A stretch of 64,000 nt of DNA, from NCBI RefSeq assembly GCF_050389775.1, contig NZ_CP177144.1:2604001-2668000 (forward strand). The letters are read 5' to 3'. Positions 11,796 through 19,333 of the stretch are shown in pieces (within the stretch, counting starts at the first letter, position 1; every line of letters begins with the position of its first letter). The notes under the pieces are model-generated. The model was not told the origin of the DNA. It ran no database searches and saw only the letters and a list, made by a program, of their open reading frames with translations. Made by a program: the position numbers and the translations under genes. Source of the DNA: Marinibacterium sp050389775. Lineage in GTDB: Bacteria; Pseudomonadota; Alphaproteobacteria; Rhodobacterales; Rhodobacteraceae.

Positions 11796-12873
11796 CGACC
11801 GTCCCGAGGGTGCTGTCGTCGGGCCGCGTGTTGAGATTGTATTTCATGATCCGCCCGTGGCGGCCGGCCCGTTCGCCTTCCAGCCCATAGACCGGCCCGT
11901 CCGGCCCGCCGGCCCGGTCCAGCACGGCCTGGATCATCGCCCGGTCCGCCGCATCCATGGCAAAACCAAAGACCTCCAGCGTCTTGGGCAGGTGGCGGGC
12001 ATAGCGCGCGCCGACGATGGCCGCGGCGACCTGCGGCCGGTCCAGCACCCAGCGCGTGGCCACCGACGACAGCGACACGCCATGGCGGTCGCCCACGGCC
12101 TTCAGCGCGGCCAGCAACTCCTGGAACAGCGGCCAGGGCCCGAATTCGTCGATGATCAGCCGGTACTTGATCAGCGAGCGGTTCTCGAAGGCAAAGCCCG
12201 GATCCTCGGCGCCCAGCCATTTCTCGGTCAGGAAACCTCCGGCCAGCGTGCCGTAACACAGCAGCTGCATGTCATGGGCCGCGGCCCAGTCGGTCAGCCC
12301 GTTCTCGGGCCGGCGGTCCAGCACCGAATACTGCACTTGGGCCGAGGCCACGTCATAGCCCGCATCGGTGAACCGGGCGATATTGTCGTATTCCCAGTTG
12401 GTCACGCCCAGGTTGGCGATCTTGCCCTTTTCCTGGCAGCGCCGCAGCACCTGCAGCGCCTCGACGGCATCGCCCTGGGCCAGGTCCCACCAGAAGAACT
12501 GCACCAGGTGCAGCCGGTCAATCTGCAGGCGCTTGAGCGAGCGGTCGATGATCGCCTCGACGCCCTCGGCGCCGATGGTCGGCAACAGGCCCAGGTCGGG
12601 CACCAGCTTGGTATGCACGATCGCCCGGTCGGCAATCGCCGCGCCCCGGCGCCGGCGGACATCGGCGATGAACTCGCCGATCATCTCCTCGACGCCGGTA
12701 TAGATGTCGGCGCAGTCGAAGGTCGTGATGCCCGCGTCGAGAAAGGCCTCCATGTCGGCGATGGCCGCGCTGCGATCGACCGCGCCATGATCGCCGGCCA
12801 GCTGCCAGCCGCCCTTGATCACGCGCGAGATTTCGTGGCCGGGGCGGAGCAGGGCGGTTTCTGTCGTGCTCAT
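11788..12873 (-). CDS. Aldo/keto reductase family protein, catalytic His replaced by Phe
   Basis: 361 residues from ATG 12873 (ATGA overlap with the preceding gene). The AKR barrel is clear: Asp and Tyr of the tetrad in FDCADIYTG near residue 49-57, Lys in IVHTKLVP near 87, NADPH-site LGVTNW and the C-terminal VGAR. In the strand where the catalytic His normally sits, the sequence is LVQFFWWD, so His is Phe; related proteins usually read QFHWW. Carbonyl reduction may therefore be weak or redirected. Its place at the head of a Liv operon suggests it processes the imported substrate. Reaction unknown. Confidence 0.88.
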   Translation of the reverse strand: MSTTETALLRPGHEISRVIKGGWQLAGDHGAVDRSAAIADMEAFLDAGITTFDCADIYTGVEEMIGEFIADVRRRRGAAIADRAIVHTKLVPDLGLLPTIGAEGVEAIIDRSLKRLQIDRLHLVQFFWWDLAQGDAVEALQVLRRCQEKGKIANLGVTNWEYDNIARFTDAGYDVASAQVQYSVLDRRPENGLTDWAAAHDMQLLCYGTLAGGFLTEKWLGAEDPGFAFENRSLIKYRLIIDEFGPWPLFQELLAALKAVGDRHGVSLSSVATRWVLDRPQVAAAIVGARYARHLPKTLEVFGFAMDAADRAMIQAVLDRAGGPDGPVYGLEGERAGRHGRIMKYNLNTRPDDSTLGTVDG

Positions 12874-13289
12874 GCGTCGGGGTCCTTCTTGTCGGGGTCT
12901 TGTGCGGGGGCGGGCGTGTCGCCGGCCTCCCAGTAGGGCGTGCCGCGCTGGTCGGGCAGGCCGGTCGTGGCGGCATGACTGAACCAGCGCCGGCCCTCGC
13001 GGGTGATGCGGAACCGGCCCCCGCAATGGGGGTCGGGGCAGGCGATCTCGGCGTCAGTGGTCATCCAGTCATGGGCATCGGTGTCGCGCTGCTTGGCCGG
13101 CAGCAGCGGCAGGATGGCGGCCAGGGCATACATCGACACCCGGTCCATCCGGTCGAACACCAGGGTTTCGCCGATCACGGCAAAGCTTTCGCCTTCGACA
13201 TGGCGACAGACCGGCACCCGGCCGTCCAGCACGACCGTGACCCGCAGGTCATGCAGCCAGAAGCCCTTTTCATCCATCCGCCGTCCCAT
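12870..13289 (-). CDS. TIGR04076-family small protein
   Basis: About 139 residues from ATG 13289; ATG 13277 is also possible. An AGGACC ribosome site lies upstream on the minus strand. Features include VPVCRHVEGESF, a central FDRMDRVSMYALAAILPLLPAKQR segment (region about residue 45-70) and CPDPHCGGRFRI, a C-terminal pattern typical of the uncharacterised TIGR04076 family, which may bind metal through its cysteines. The tail is acidic and Pro-rich. It is the first gene of the minus-strand AKR-liv operon and is translationally coupled to the reductase. Function unknown. Confidence 0.72.
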   Translation of the reverse strand: MGRRMDEKGFWLHDLRVTVVLDGRVPVCRHVEGESFAVIGETLVFDRMDRVSMYALAAILPLLPAKQRDTDAHDWMTTDAEIACPDPHCGGRFRITREGRRWFSHAATTGLPDQRGTPYWEAGDTPAPAQDPDKKDPDA

Positions 13290-13492
13290 CCGTTGGTCCT
13301 GTCCGGTCTCTCGCCCGGCGCTCCTGCGCGGCGCGGCCGCTCTCCGGCCCGGCAAAAGGTCCGTTTCGCAGGCAGCCGCCCCATTCAGCTGTGATATTTT
13401 ATATTTGATGTTGTGTAATCGGCTTGTCCAGCCGGTTCCTTCGGCTACACTTCGATCAAGGGCAGGTTGCACAGGATTGACGCAGACGGGCG
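13290..13492. promoter_or_regulatory. Divergent promoter region of liv operon and FCD-GntR gene
   Basis: This 203-nt gap separates the minus-strand operon from the plus-strand regulator. It contains one of the few AT-rich islands in the window, about 13390-13420 (GTGATATTTTATATTTGATG). On the minus strand this contains AATATAAAAT, a good -10 candidate. The regulator would be expected to bind here. No unambiguous GntR operator could be picked by eye. Confidence 0.5.
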
Positions 13493-14446
13493 ATGGACGG
13501 ACCGCGTATCGAACGGATCGAGCAATCCAAGCTCCGCGAAAGCGCCTATTCCGCCCTGCGCGGGGCCTTCATGCGCGGTGAATTCGCGCCCGGCACGGTG
13601 GTCAGCCTGCGCACGCTGGCCGACCAGCTGGGCACGTCCATGACCCCGGTGCGCGAGGCCGTGCGCCGGCTGGTGGCCGAAGGCGCCTTTGTCGACACGC
13701 CCAGCCGCAAGCTCGAGGTGCCGCCCTTTGACGAACGGCGGATGAAGGACCTCAAGGCGGCGCGGCTGGCGCTGGAAACCCTCGTGCTGCGCCAGGCCTT
13801 CGCGGCCATCACCCCGGCGGATATCGCCGCGCTGCGGGCCATCATCGACCGGCCGTCACATGCCGGGGCAGGGCCGGTTCCTGCACCGTCACCCGATGCC
13901 GTCGCCGGGCAACCCGCGCCGCCGCCCGTCGCGGCATCGCCGGCTGCCTCCGATGCCGCACCGTCATCCCAATCCGCTCAGGCCTCGGCCGTCGGGTCCG
14001 CATCTGCCGGTCCGAACGCCCCGGCCAGTCTGTCCACATCGGCTGATCCAACTGACCCGGCCGCGATTCCGACATCGGCCACCCCGACCACCCCGGCCGC
14101 AGGTCCCGCATCCTCGGCCACTGCTCCCGCCTCATCACCGGCCCACATCCCGGACGCCATGCCGACCCGCCGGGCCATCGACCTCGAAGCCAACCACGAC
14201 TTCCATTTCACCCTCTACCGCCTGTCCGGCTCCGAGGTCCTTCTGCCCATGGTCGAGGCGCTCTGGCTGCAATACGGCGCCTATCTCAACCGGATCATCC
14301 ACCAGGACGCCGCCCTGCGGCTCGAAGAACACGCCCACCACCGCGAGATCGTCCAGGCCCTGTCCTCGGGGGACCTCACCGCCGCCGAAGCCGCCCTGCG
14401 CGCCGATATCGACCGCAGCTTCGGCGTCCTGCTTCCCCCCGACTGA
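13493..14446 (+). CDS. GntR-family regulator (FadR/FCD type) with ~100-residue low-complexity insert
   Basis: 317 residues, against ~220-240 for FCD regulators. The winged-helix domain is residues 10-75, with recognition helix TSMTPVREAVRRL at 48-60. The FCD ligand domain starts at about residue 85 (AARLALETLVLRQAF), breaks after AALRAIIDR at 120, and resumes at about 223 with RRAIDLEANHDFHFTLYRLS and later EEHAHHREIVQAL, which carry metal/ligand-binding Asp and His positions. Between them (residues 121-222, nt 13853-14158) lies a Pro/Ala/Ser/Thr-rich stretch with no predicted fold. Divergent from the liv operon, it probably controls it. The frame is intact, so this is an insertion rather than a frameshift. 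Confidence 0.92.
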   Translation: MDGPRIERIEQSKLRESAYSALRGAFMRGEFAPGTVVSLRTLADQLGTSMTPVREAVRRLVAEGAFVDTPSRKLEVPPFDERRMKDLKAARLALETLVLRQAFAAITPADIAALRAIIDRPSHAGAGPVPAPSPDAVAGQPAPPPVAASPAASDAAPSSQSAQASAVGSASAGPNAPASLSTSADPTDPAAIPTSATPTTPAAGPASSATAPASSPAHIPDAMPTRRAIDLEANHDFHFTLYRLSGSEVLLPMVEALWLQYGAYLNRIIHQDAALRLEEHAHHREIVQALSSGDLTAAEAALRADIDRSFGVLLPPD

Positions 14447-15084
14447 CCTCGCCGTCCGGTCGCCGTCCGGTCCTTTGCCGCGCTGCGTCCCGGTGGCCGC
14501 CTGGCGTCCCAATCCGGCGGCCCACGGTCACCCCCCGCGTCACGCAATCCATCTGCGCGGCTTCCTGACGCTCCGCTCACGGCCCGCGCCATGCACTCAG
14601 CCAACGCATCTTCCCCGAACCAGGCCTGCGCACCACGCCCCGCGCCCAACCCACGCGCCAACCCGGGCTGTACACACACAACCAACGCCCCCCTTCGGCC
14701 TCCTGCCTCCGGCTCAACCCAAGCCCAAACCCAGCGCCCGGAAATCGCCCCAGGCCACCGGCCCAATCCACACACCAATCCAACGCAGCACCTCCTTCCC
14801 GTACCTCGCCCAAATTCCGCGCCACACCCCTGCTTCTTTCTCTTCTCAAGTATTCCCGGGGGAGTCCTCCACCGGAGGACGGGGGCAGCGCCCCCAGCAC
14901 CGTCGAAACCCGCGTCGGGCTCACCACCTTCTCTGGTCCGCCCGCCTGTTCCACAACGCACCCAACCCCATTGTCCCATCCCTCACGTCGAACACAAAAT
15001 CACCCGATCCCGCGCGCAACTCCCTTGCTGTAGGCAAAACCATAAGATTACAATCAATTTGCACCACACACCCGGAAAACCCCC
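14447..15084. other. Gene-free C-rich intergenic tract with Rhodobacteraceae-like repeat
   Basis: No credible gene in 638 nt. The plus strand is strongly C-biased with many CCC and CA runs, for example around 14630-14780. At 14840-14895 there is CTTCTCAAGTATTCCCGGG followed by two hairpins (separate entry). The last 70 nt (about 15000-15080) are more AT-rich and could hold the promoter of the PfkB gene. Confidence 0.6.
14864..14895. repeat. Twin-hairpin repeat element
   Basis: Two adjacent perfect hairpins: GTCCTCC (14864-14870) with GGAGGAC (14874-14880), loop ACC; and GGGGGC (14881-14886) with GCCCCC (14890-14895), loop AGC. They are preceded by CTTCTCAAGTATTCCCGGGG. I recall similar elements (CTCAAATA-like then GGGGCAGnGCCCC) scattered downstream of genes in Rhodobacteraceae. 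No T run follows on either strand. It may work as an RNA-stabilising or termination element. Confidence 0.55.
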
Positions 15085-16035
15085 ATGCCCCCCGACCACC
15101 CGACCGATCCCACGACCCCGGCCAATCCCGCCCGCATGATCGCCCCGGGGCCCGGGCGGCGGGTCCTCGTTGTCGGGGATTACATGCAGGACATCCTTGT
15201 CCGGCCCGAAGGCCCGTCCATTCCCGGGGCCGATCGTCGGGCCGAAATCCGTATCACCCCGGGTGGATCCGGGGCGAACCAGGCCGCCTGGCTGGCGGCC
15301 GAAGGCGTGGATGTCATCCTGGTCGCGCGGGTCGGCGCGGGTGACCTGAACGACGTGAAGAACGACCTGCAAGCATATGGCATAACGCCACAAATATCCG
15401 CCGACCCCCATGTTCCAACCGGCTCGATCGTCTCGATGATTGCCCCCGATGGTCAGCGCTCGTTCTACACGTCGCGTGGAGCCAATGACCGGCTCAGCCC
15501 GTCCGACCTGCCGCCAGGCCTGCTGGATGGAGCCGCCCTGCTGTTGGTCTCGGGCTACTTGCTGCTGACCGAGCCGGCGCGCGGCACCTTGCGCGGGCTG
15601 ATCGCCGAGGCCGTCGCGCGGGGCATCCCGGTGGCCGTCGACCCCGGCTCGGCCTCGTTCCTTCAGGACATCGGCCCGGCGGAGTTCCTCGACATGATCG
15701 CCGGCGCCAGCATGCTGATCCCCAATACCGACGAGGCCGGGGTTCTGGCCGCATCCGACGATCCGGCGGAGCAATCCCGTGTCCTGGCCGCCCGGTTCCC
15801 CCTGCTGATCGCCAAGGGCGGCGCCGGGACCGCGCGGCTTTATGCCCAGGGCGCCTGCATCGCGGCGGTCGAGCCGCAGGATGTTGATGTCATTGATACA
15901 ACCGGCGCAGGTGATGCCTTTGTCGCCGGCTTTGTCGCGGCCTGGCTGGGCGGCGAAGATGGGGCGGATTGCCTGGCCCGGGGCCATGCCGTCGCCGCCC
16001 GCGCCGTGGCGCGCATGGGCGCCCGGCCGGCGTGA
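15085..16035 (+). CDS. PfkB-family carbohydrate kinase
   Basis: 316 residues from ATG 15085; ATG 15136 would remove a Pro-rich tail and is an alternative. The ribokinase fold has the N-terminal GGSGANQA substrate motif near residue 60 and the C-terminal DTTGAGDAF box with catalytic Asp277. Members phosphorylate sugars, sugar phosphates or nucleosides; the sequence does not reveal which. It is convergent with an eIF-2B-like gene whose stop is 36 nt away. Several residues typical of ribokinase sugar binding (PGGSGANQAAW) are kept, so the substrate is probably a pentose or similar polyol. Confidence 0.9.
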   Translation: MPPDHPTDPTTPANPARMIAPGPGRRVLVVGDYMQDILVRPEGPSIPGADRRAEIRITPGGSGANQAAWLAAEGVDVILVARVGAGDLNDVKNDLQAYGITPQISADPHVPTGSIVSMIAPDGQRSFYTSRGANDRLSPSDLPPGLLDGAALLLVSGYLLLTEPARGTLRGLIAEAVARGIPVAVDPGSASFLQDIGPAEFLDMIAGASMLIPNTDEAGVLAASDDPAEQSRVLAARFPLLIAKGGAGTARLYAQGACIAAVEPQDVDVIDTTGAGDAFVAGFVAAWLGGEDGADCLARGHAVAARAVARMGARPA

Positions 16036-16071
16036 TCGCAGGCTGCCCCGGCGCCCGGATCAATACCCCCG

Positions 16072-16980
16072 TCAGGCTGCAGCCGGTGCCCTGGCGGCGG
16101 CCACGCAATCGGCCGGAGCCAGCAACCCGCCATCGGTGATGTAGCCCGTGATCAGCGCCGCCGGGACTACCTCGAAGAACTGGTTTACCACCGTCACCCG
16201 CCCGGTTGCGGCCATGTCCCAATCGCCGACCAGCTCGGCATCGGGGCGGATCTCCATGTCCACCTCGGCGCTGTCGCCCAGGTGCACCTTGCTCAACTCG
16301 GCCGCCACGTAGAAGGGCACGCCGTACTCCCGGCAGATCAGCGCCAGCGGCAGCGACCCGGTCTTGTTGGCCATCGACCCGTCCGCCAGGATTGCATCGG
16401 CGCCCACGATGGCCACGTCGGCCTGGGGCGCGGCGATGCCCATGCCCGCGTCGCTGAACAGGGTCATCCCGGCCGGCAGGTCGGCCAGCATGCTGGCCAT
16501 CAGCCGGCTTTCGCGCAGCGGGCGGCTTTCGGTCAGCAGGATGCCCGCCGCGTCCAGCCCGGCCATGTTGTGGCGCAAGACATTGATCAGGCTCTCGGAA
16601 AACGAATGGGTCATGACCGTGATCCCGTCGCGGAACAGCGGCGTGCCGGCCTGGGCCAGGGCCAGGATGGCCCGTTCGCTGTCGGCCACGAAACCGCGCA
16701 TGGCCCGCACCACCGCCTGTGACAGGCCGGGGCCATCCCCCTGGGCGTGCATCGTCGCCCGGGCCAGGTCGGCCACGGCGCGCACGCTCGTCATCGACGG
16801 CTTGGTCGTTATGCCCCAGGCGCAGGCTTCGTCCAGCGCGGCGGTCAACTCGGCCGGGGTCGCCTGGGCATGGGCCTCGGCGGTCAACGCGATCACCTCG
16901 GCCACGGCCCGGCCAAAGGCGCTGCCGCCCTTGACCTCGTTGTCGGCAATGCGGCGGCGCAGTTCGGTCAGTTCAGTCAT
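16072..16980 (-). CDS. eIF-2B alpha/beta/delta-family protein (ribose-1,5-bisphosphate isomerase-like, catalytic Cys absent)
   Basis: 302 residues. The C-terminal IF-2B fold shows VGADAILADGSMANKTGS near residue 190-208, VPFYVAAELSKV near 220 and NQFFEVVPA near 265. Sugar-phosphate isomerases of this superfamily (MtnA, archaeal R15P isomerase) use a Cys in the THCN-like loop and the Asp of GAD. The Asp is present, but the loop reads VMTHSFSES, with Ser for Cys, closer to eIF2B-alpha. Either the activity differs or the protein is a ligand-binding regulator. Its start overlaps the stop of a GntR/UTRA gene. MtnA proteins are longer (~350 aa), so this is not a simple mtnA. Confidence 0.8.
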   Translation of the reverse strand: MTELTELRRRIADNEVKGGSAFGRAVAEVIALTAEAHAQATPAELTAALDEACAWGITTKPSMTSVRAVADLARATMHAQGDGPGLSQAVVRAMRGFVADSERAILALAQAGTPLFRDGITVMTHSFSESLINVLRHNMAGLDAAGILLTESRPLRESRLMASMLADLPAGMTLFSDAGMGIAAPQADVAIVGADAILADGSMANKTGSLPLALICREYGVPFYVAAELSKVHLGDSAEVDMEIRPDAELVGDWDMAATGRVTVVNQFFEVVPAALITGYITDGGLLAPADCVAAARAPAAA

Positions 16981-17750
16981 GTGGGCAGGTCCTGGTTGCG
17001 GCCCCGTTCGAGGCGAAAGGTAAATCGTTCGGCGTCGTACTGGCTGCGCGCCAGCTCGACCGCCCGGCCATCGCCGTCATAGGACAGCCCGTCGATGCGC
17101 AGCATCGGGTGGCCGAAGGCCAGCCCCAGCGGAGCGGCCAGCGCGTCATCGGCACGGATCATGTCCAGCTGGCCTTCGGAGAAGGTCAGCCGCAGCCCGG
17201 CCTGCGCCAGCAGGCCATAAAGCGATTGCCCGGCGGCCAGCCGGGCGGCATCGCCGGCCTCGCTCAGCCCGGCCGCGTCAGCGGCAAAGGGCGCCAGCCA
17301 GCTTTCCAGCAGGATTGCCGGTCGCCCCCGCACGGCCAGGACCCGGCGCAGCCGGGGAATGGTCGTGCCGGGCGCCAGCCCCAGCGGAGCGGCCACGCGA
17401 GGCTCGGCCGCCACCCGGTCGATCCGGCTGTCGAGCACGGCGAACTCGACCCGCGCCGCGCGCAGGCTGTCGGTGGTGCTGGCCAGCAGGCGCAGGGCGT
17501 ATTGCACCCGGGGTTCGGTCACAAAGGTGCCACGGCCCTGCAGCCGCTCGATCCGCCCCGATTGGGCCAGGCTGGCCATGGCCATGCGCACGGGGGCCAG
17601 GCTGACCCGCAACTGCGCGGCGATCTCGCGTTCGGTGGGCAGCCGGTCACCGGGAGCAAACCGCCCGGCGTCCAGCTCGGCATTCAGCCAGCGCCGGACC
17701 TTTTCGTGCAGCGGTTCGCGGGAATGGGGATCAAGCGGCGATGGGGGCAA
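16977..17750 (-). CDS. GntR-family regulator, HutC/UTRA type
   Basis: 257 residues. N-terminal winged helix includes GDRLPTEREIAAQLRVSLAPV near residue 37-57 (region) and GRIERLQGRGTFV; the rest is a UTRA effector domain with RLRRVLAVRGRPAILLES near 130 and YGLLAQAGL. The Ser-Leu-Ala-Pro in the recognition helix replaces the usual Ser-Arg-x-Thr, a modest departure. It is cotranscribed with the eIF-2B-like gene (ATGA overlap). A 14-bp palindrome 37 nt upstream is its likely operator, so autoregulation is probable. UTRA domains usually sense sugars, sugar phosphates or amino acids. Confidence 0.92.
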   Translation of the reverse strand: MPPSPLDPHSREPLHEKVRRWLNAELDAGRFAPGDRLPTEREIAAQLRVSLAPVRMAMASLAQSGRIERLQGRGTFVTEPRVQYALRLLASTTDSLRAARVEFAVLDSRIDRVAAEPRVAAPLGLAPGTTIPRLRRVLAVRGRPAILLESWLAPFAADAAGLSEAGDAARLAAGQSLYGLLAQAGLRLTFSEGQLDMIRADDALAAPLGLAFGHPMLRIDGLSYDGDGRAVELARSQYDAERFTFRLERGRNQDLPT

Positions 17751-17777
17751 GGCGGGGCTCCGGTCTGCTGTGGGGCG

Positions 17778-17806
17778 ATCTTGATATAAGATTATAATCT
17801 TGTCAA
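17778..17806 (-). promoter_or_regulatory. Promoter with palindromic operator upstream of GntR/UTRA gene
   Basis: A perfect 14-bp palindrome AAGATTATAATCTT lies at 17788-17801 in otherwise GC-rich DNA. On the minus strand it follows TTGACA (17806-17801), a consensus -35, and lies before CAAGAT (17783-17778), a weak -10 at 17-bp spacing. An operator between -35 and -10 is a classic repressor position. It points to the gene starting at 17750. Confidence 0.7.
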
Positions 17807-17841
17807 ACGCCGCGGGCCGCGGATCGGTGCATCACCGGGTC

Positions 17842-17870
17842 AAAAAAGGGCCGCGGGCGATGCCGCGGCC
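17842..17870 (-). terminator. Intrinsic terminator of the LacI-ABC-M20 operon
   Basis: On the minus strand GGCCGCGG pairs with CCGCGGCC (plus coordinates 17863-17870 and 17849-17856) around a six-base loop, then runs into CTTTTTTG (17847-17842). This is a textbook intrinsic terminator for the operon ending at the M20 gene. It also insulates the GntR/eIF-2B unit. Confidence 0.92.
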
Positions 17871-17890
17871 AGTCTGGGGGAGATCGGGAT

Positions 17891-17922
17891 CGAAAGGGCG
17901 CCGCCGGTCATGGGCGGCGCCC
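17891..17922 (-). terminator. Second strong hairpin ahead of the terminator
   Basis: A perfect 10-bp stem pairs 17896-17905 (GGGCGCCGCC) with 17913-17922 (GGCGGCGCCC), loop of seven. On the minus strand it is followed by TTTCG. With the terminator at 17842-17870 it makes a tandem pair downstream of the M20 gene. Confidence 0.7.
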
Positions 17923-18004
17923 GGTCAGGGCAGGTGCCCGGGCACGAGACGGGGCACGGGACAGGGCACGATGCCCGTCACGGCTCTGGAAACGGGCCGC
18001 CCGC

Positions 18005-19330
18005 TCACGCGCACCAGCGCAGGATCTGGATGGCGATGGCCTTGGCACAGGCGACCAGGTCGGCGATTTCGACCTGTTCGTTGGGCTGGTGGGCAAAGGC
18101 CGGATCGCCGGGGCCGAAATTGATCGTCGGCGTACCGCCCAGGGTCGTGGGCAGGCCGATGTCGCTGTGGGCGCCGAACCCGTCCAGCGCCGGGTTCAGC
18201 CCGGCCTGGGTGGCGGCTTCCTGCATCGACAGGACCGACGGGTGGTCGGCCGGGATCTCGGCGCAATCGGCATCGAGGATCCATTCGACCCGGGCGGGAT
18301 GGGCGCGCAGGTAGGGATCAACCTCGCAGATCCGGGCGACGTGCTCTTCGATTTCCCGGCGCACCTTGCCGCCCAGGGCCACGTCGTCATGTTCGTGGGG
18401 CAGGTACTGGGCATCGAAGGTGATCACCCCGCGCCCGGCGATCGAGGCCGGGTGTTCGCCGACCTCCAGCCCGGTGACGATGATCTGGTTGGGCAGGGGC
18501 ATCAGCGGGTGGTTCTTGGCCGGGTCGTATTGCCAGCGCCGGTTCAGCACGTCGATCCCGTCCAGCACCTGGCGCGTCAGGGTCACGGCATCGACCGGGC
18601 CGGTCTCGTTCCAGCCCTTGGGCACCAGCTCGGCATGGCCGCCGATGCCGTCGATGATGATCCGGCCCCACAGGATGCCGTGGCAGAGTGGGGCGATGCG
18701 GTTGTCGGTCGGCTCGGTCATGATCCCGGCATCAGCCCGGAACCCCCGGTCGACCATGGCCAGCGAGCCCATCCCGCCGATTTCTTCATCGACAACCGTG
18801 GTGAAGACCACGTCGCCGCGCAGGGGCAGGCCCAGTTCGTGCACGGTTTCCAGCGCCAGCAGCATGGCCGCCACGCCGCCCTTCATGTCGACGGCCCCGC
18901 GGCCGTGGATGCGCCCGTCGATGATGCGGGCGACAAAGGGATCGGTGGTCCAGTGTTCGATCGGCCCCGGGGGCACGACGTCGATATGGCCGGTCAGCAT
19001 CAGAGACCGCCCGCCGCCGCTGCCCTTCAGCGTGCCGCCCAGGTTGGGCCGGCCGTCGAAGGTGCGGCCCTTGTGCGCGCCGGCCCGACCTTCGTACTTG
19101 GCATAAAGCGCCGGGCCGTCGGGTTCCCACAGGTCGGTTTCCATGCCCATCGCGGCCAGGCGCTGCTGCAGGTAGATCTGGCAATCGCGTTCACCGGGGC
19201 CGGCCTCGGTCGGGTCCGATTTCACGATCGAGGGGAAGTTGATCAGGTCGCAGAGCGTCTCGGCCAGCCGGTCGGCCCGGGCGTCGAGATGGTCTGAAAT
19301 GCGGGCGATGTCGTCTTGGGTGACAGCCAT
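18005..19330 (-). CDS. M20-family metallopeptidase/deacylase (ArgE/DapE type)
   Basis: 441 residues. Dinuclear-metal motifs are intact: GHIDVVPPG (first metal, near residue 113), GAVDMKGG (bridging Asp near 146), catalytic DEEIGG near 181, TEPTD near 207 and the C-terminal GFGAHSDIG and HQPNEQVEI. The central dimerisation domain has DGIGGHAELVP. Family members remove N-acyl groups from amino acids or cleave dipeptides. It starts 4 nt from the last permease gene of a LsrB/RhaS-type sugar transporter, so its substrate may be an N-acylated or amide-linked sugar or amino acid taken up by that system. Cytoplasmic, no signal peptide. Confidence 0.92.
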   Translation of the reverse strand: MAVTQDDIARISDHLDARADRLAETLCDLINFPSIVKSDPTEAGPGERDCQIYLQQRLAAMGMETDLWEPDGPALYAKYEGRAGAHKGRTFDGRPNLGGTLKGSGGGRSLMLTGHIDVVPPGPIEHWTTDPFVARIIDGRIHGRGAVDMKGGVAAMLLALETVHELGLPLRGDVVFTTVVDEEIGGMGSLAMVDRGFRADAGIMTEPTDNRIAPLCHGILWGRIIIDGIGGHAELVPKGWNETGPVDAVTLTRQVLDGIDVLNRRWQYDPAKNHPLMPLPNQIIVTGLEVGEHPASIAGRGVITFDAQYLPHEHDDVALGGKVRREIEEHVARICEVDPYLRAHPARVEWILDADCAEIPADHPSVLSMQEAATQAGLNPALDGFGAHSDIGLPTTLGGTPTINFGPGDPAFAHQPNEQVEIADLVACAKAIAIQILRWCA

Positions 19331-19333
19331 GGG

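Noticed and set aside
13493..14446. Frameshift in the FCD-GntR gene explaining the odd central segment
   Set aside because: Both flanks are in one frame with conserved motifs, and the insert has no stop; it is an in-frame insertion.
16072..16980. mtnA (methylthioribose-1-P isomerase)
   Set aside because: Too short, lacks the catalytic Cys, and no methionine-salvage genes are near.
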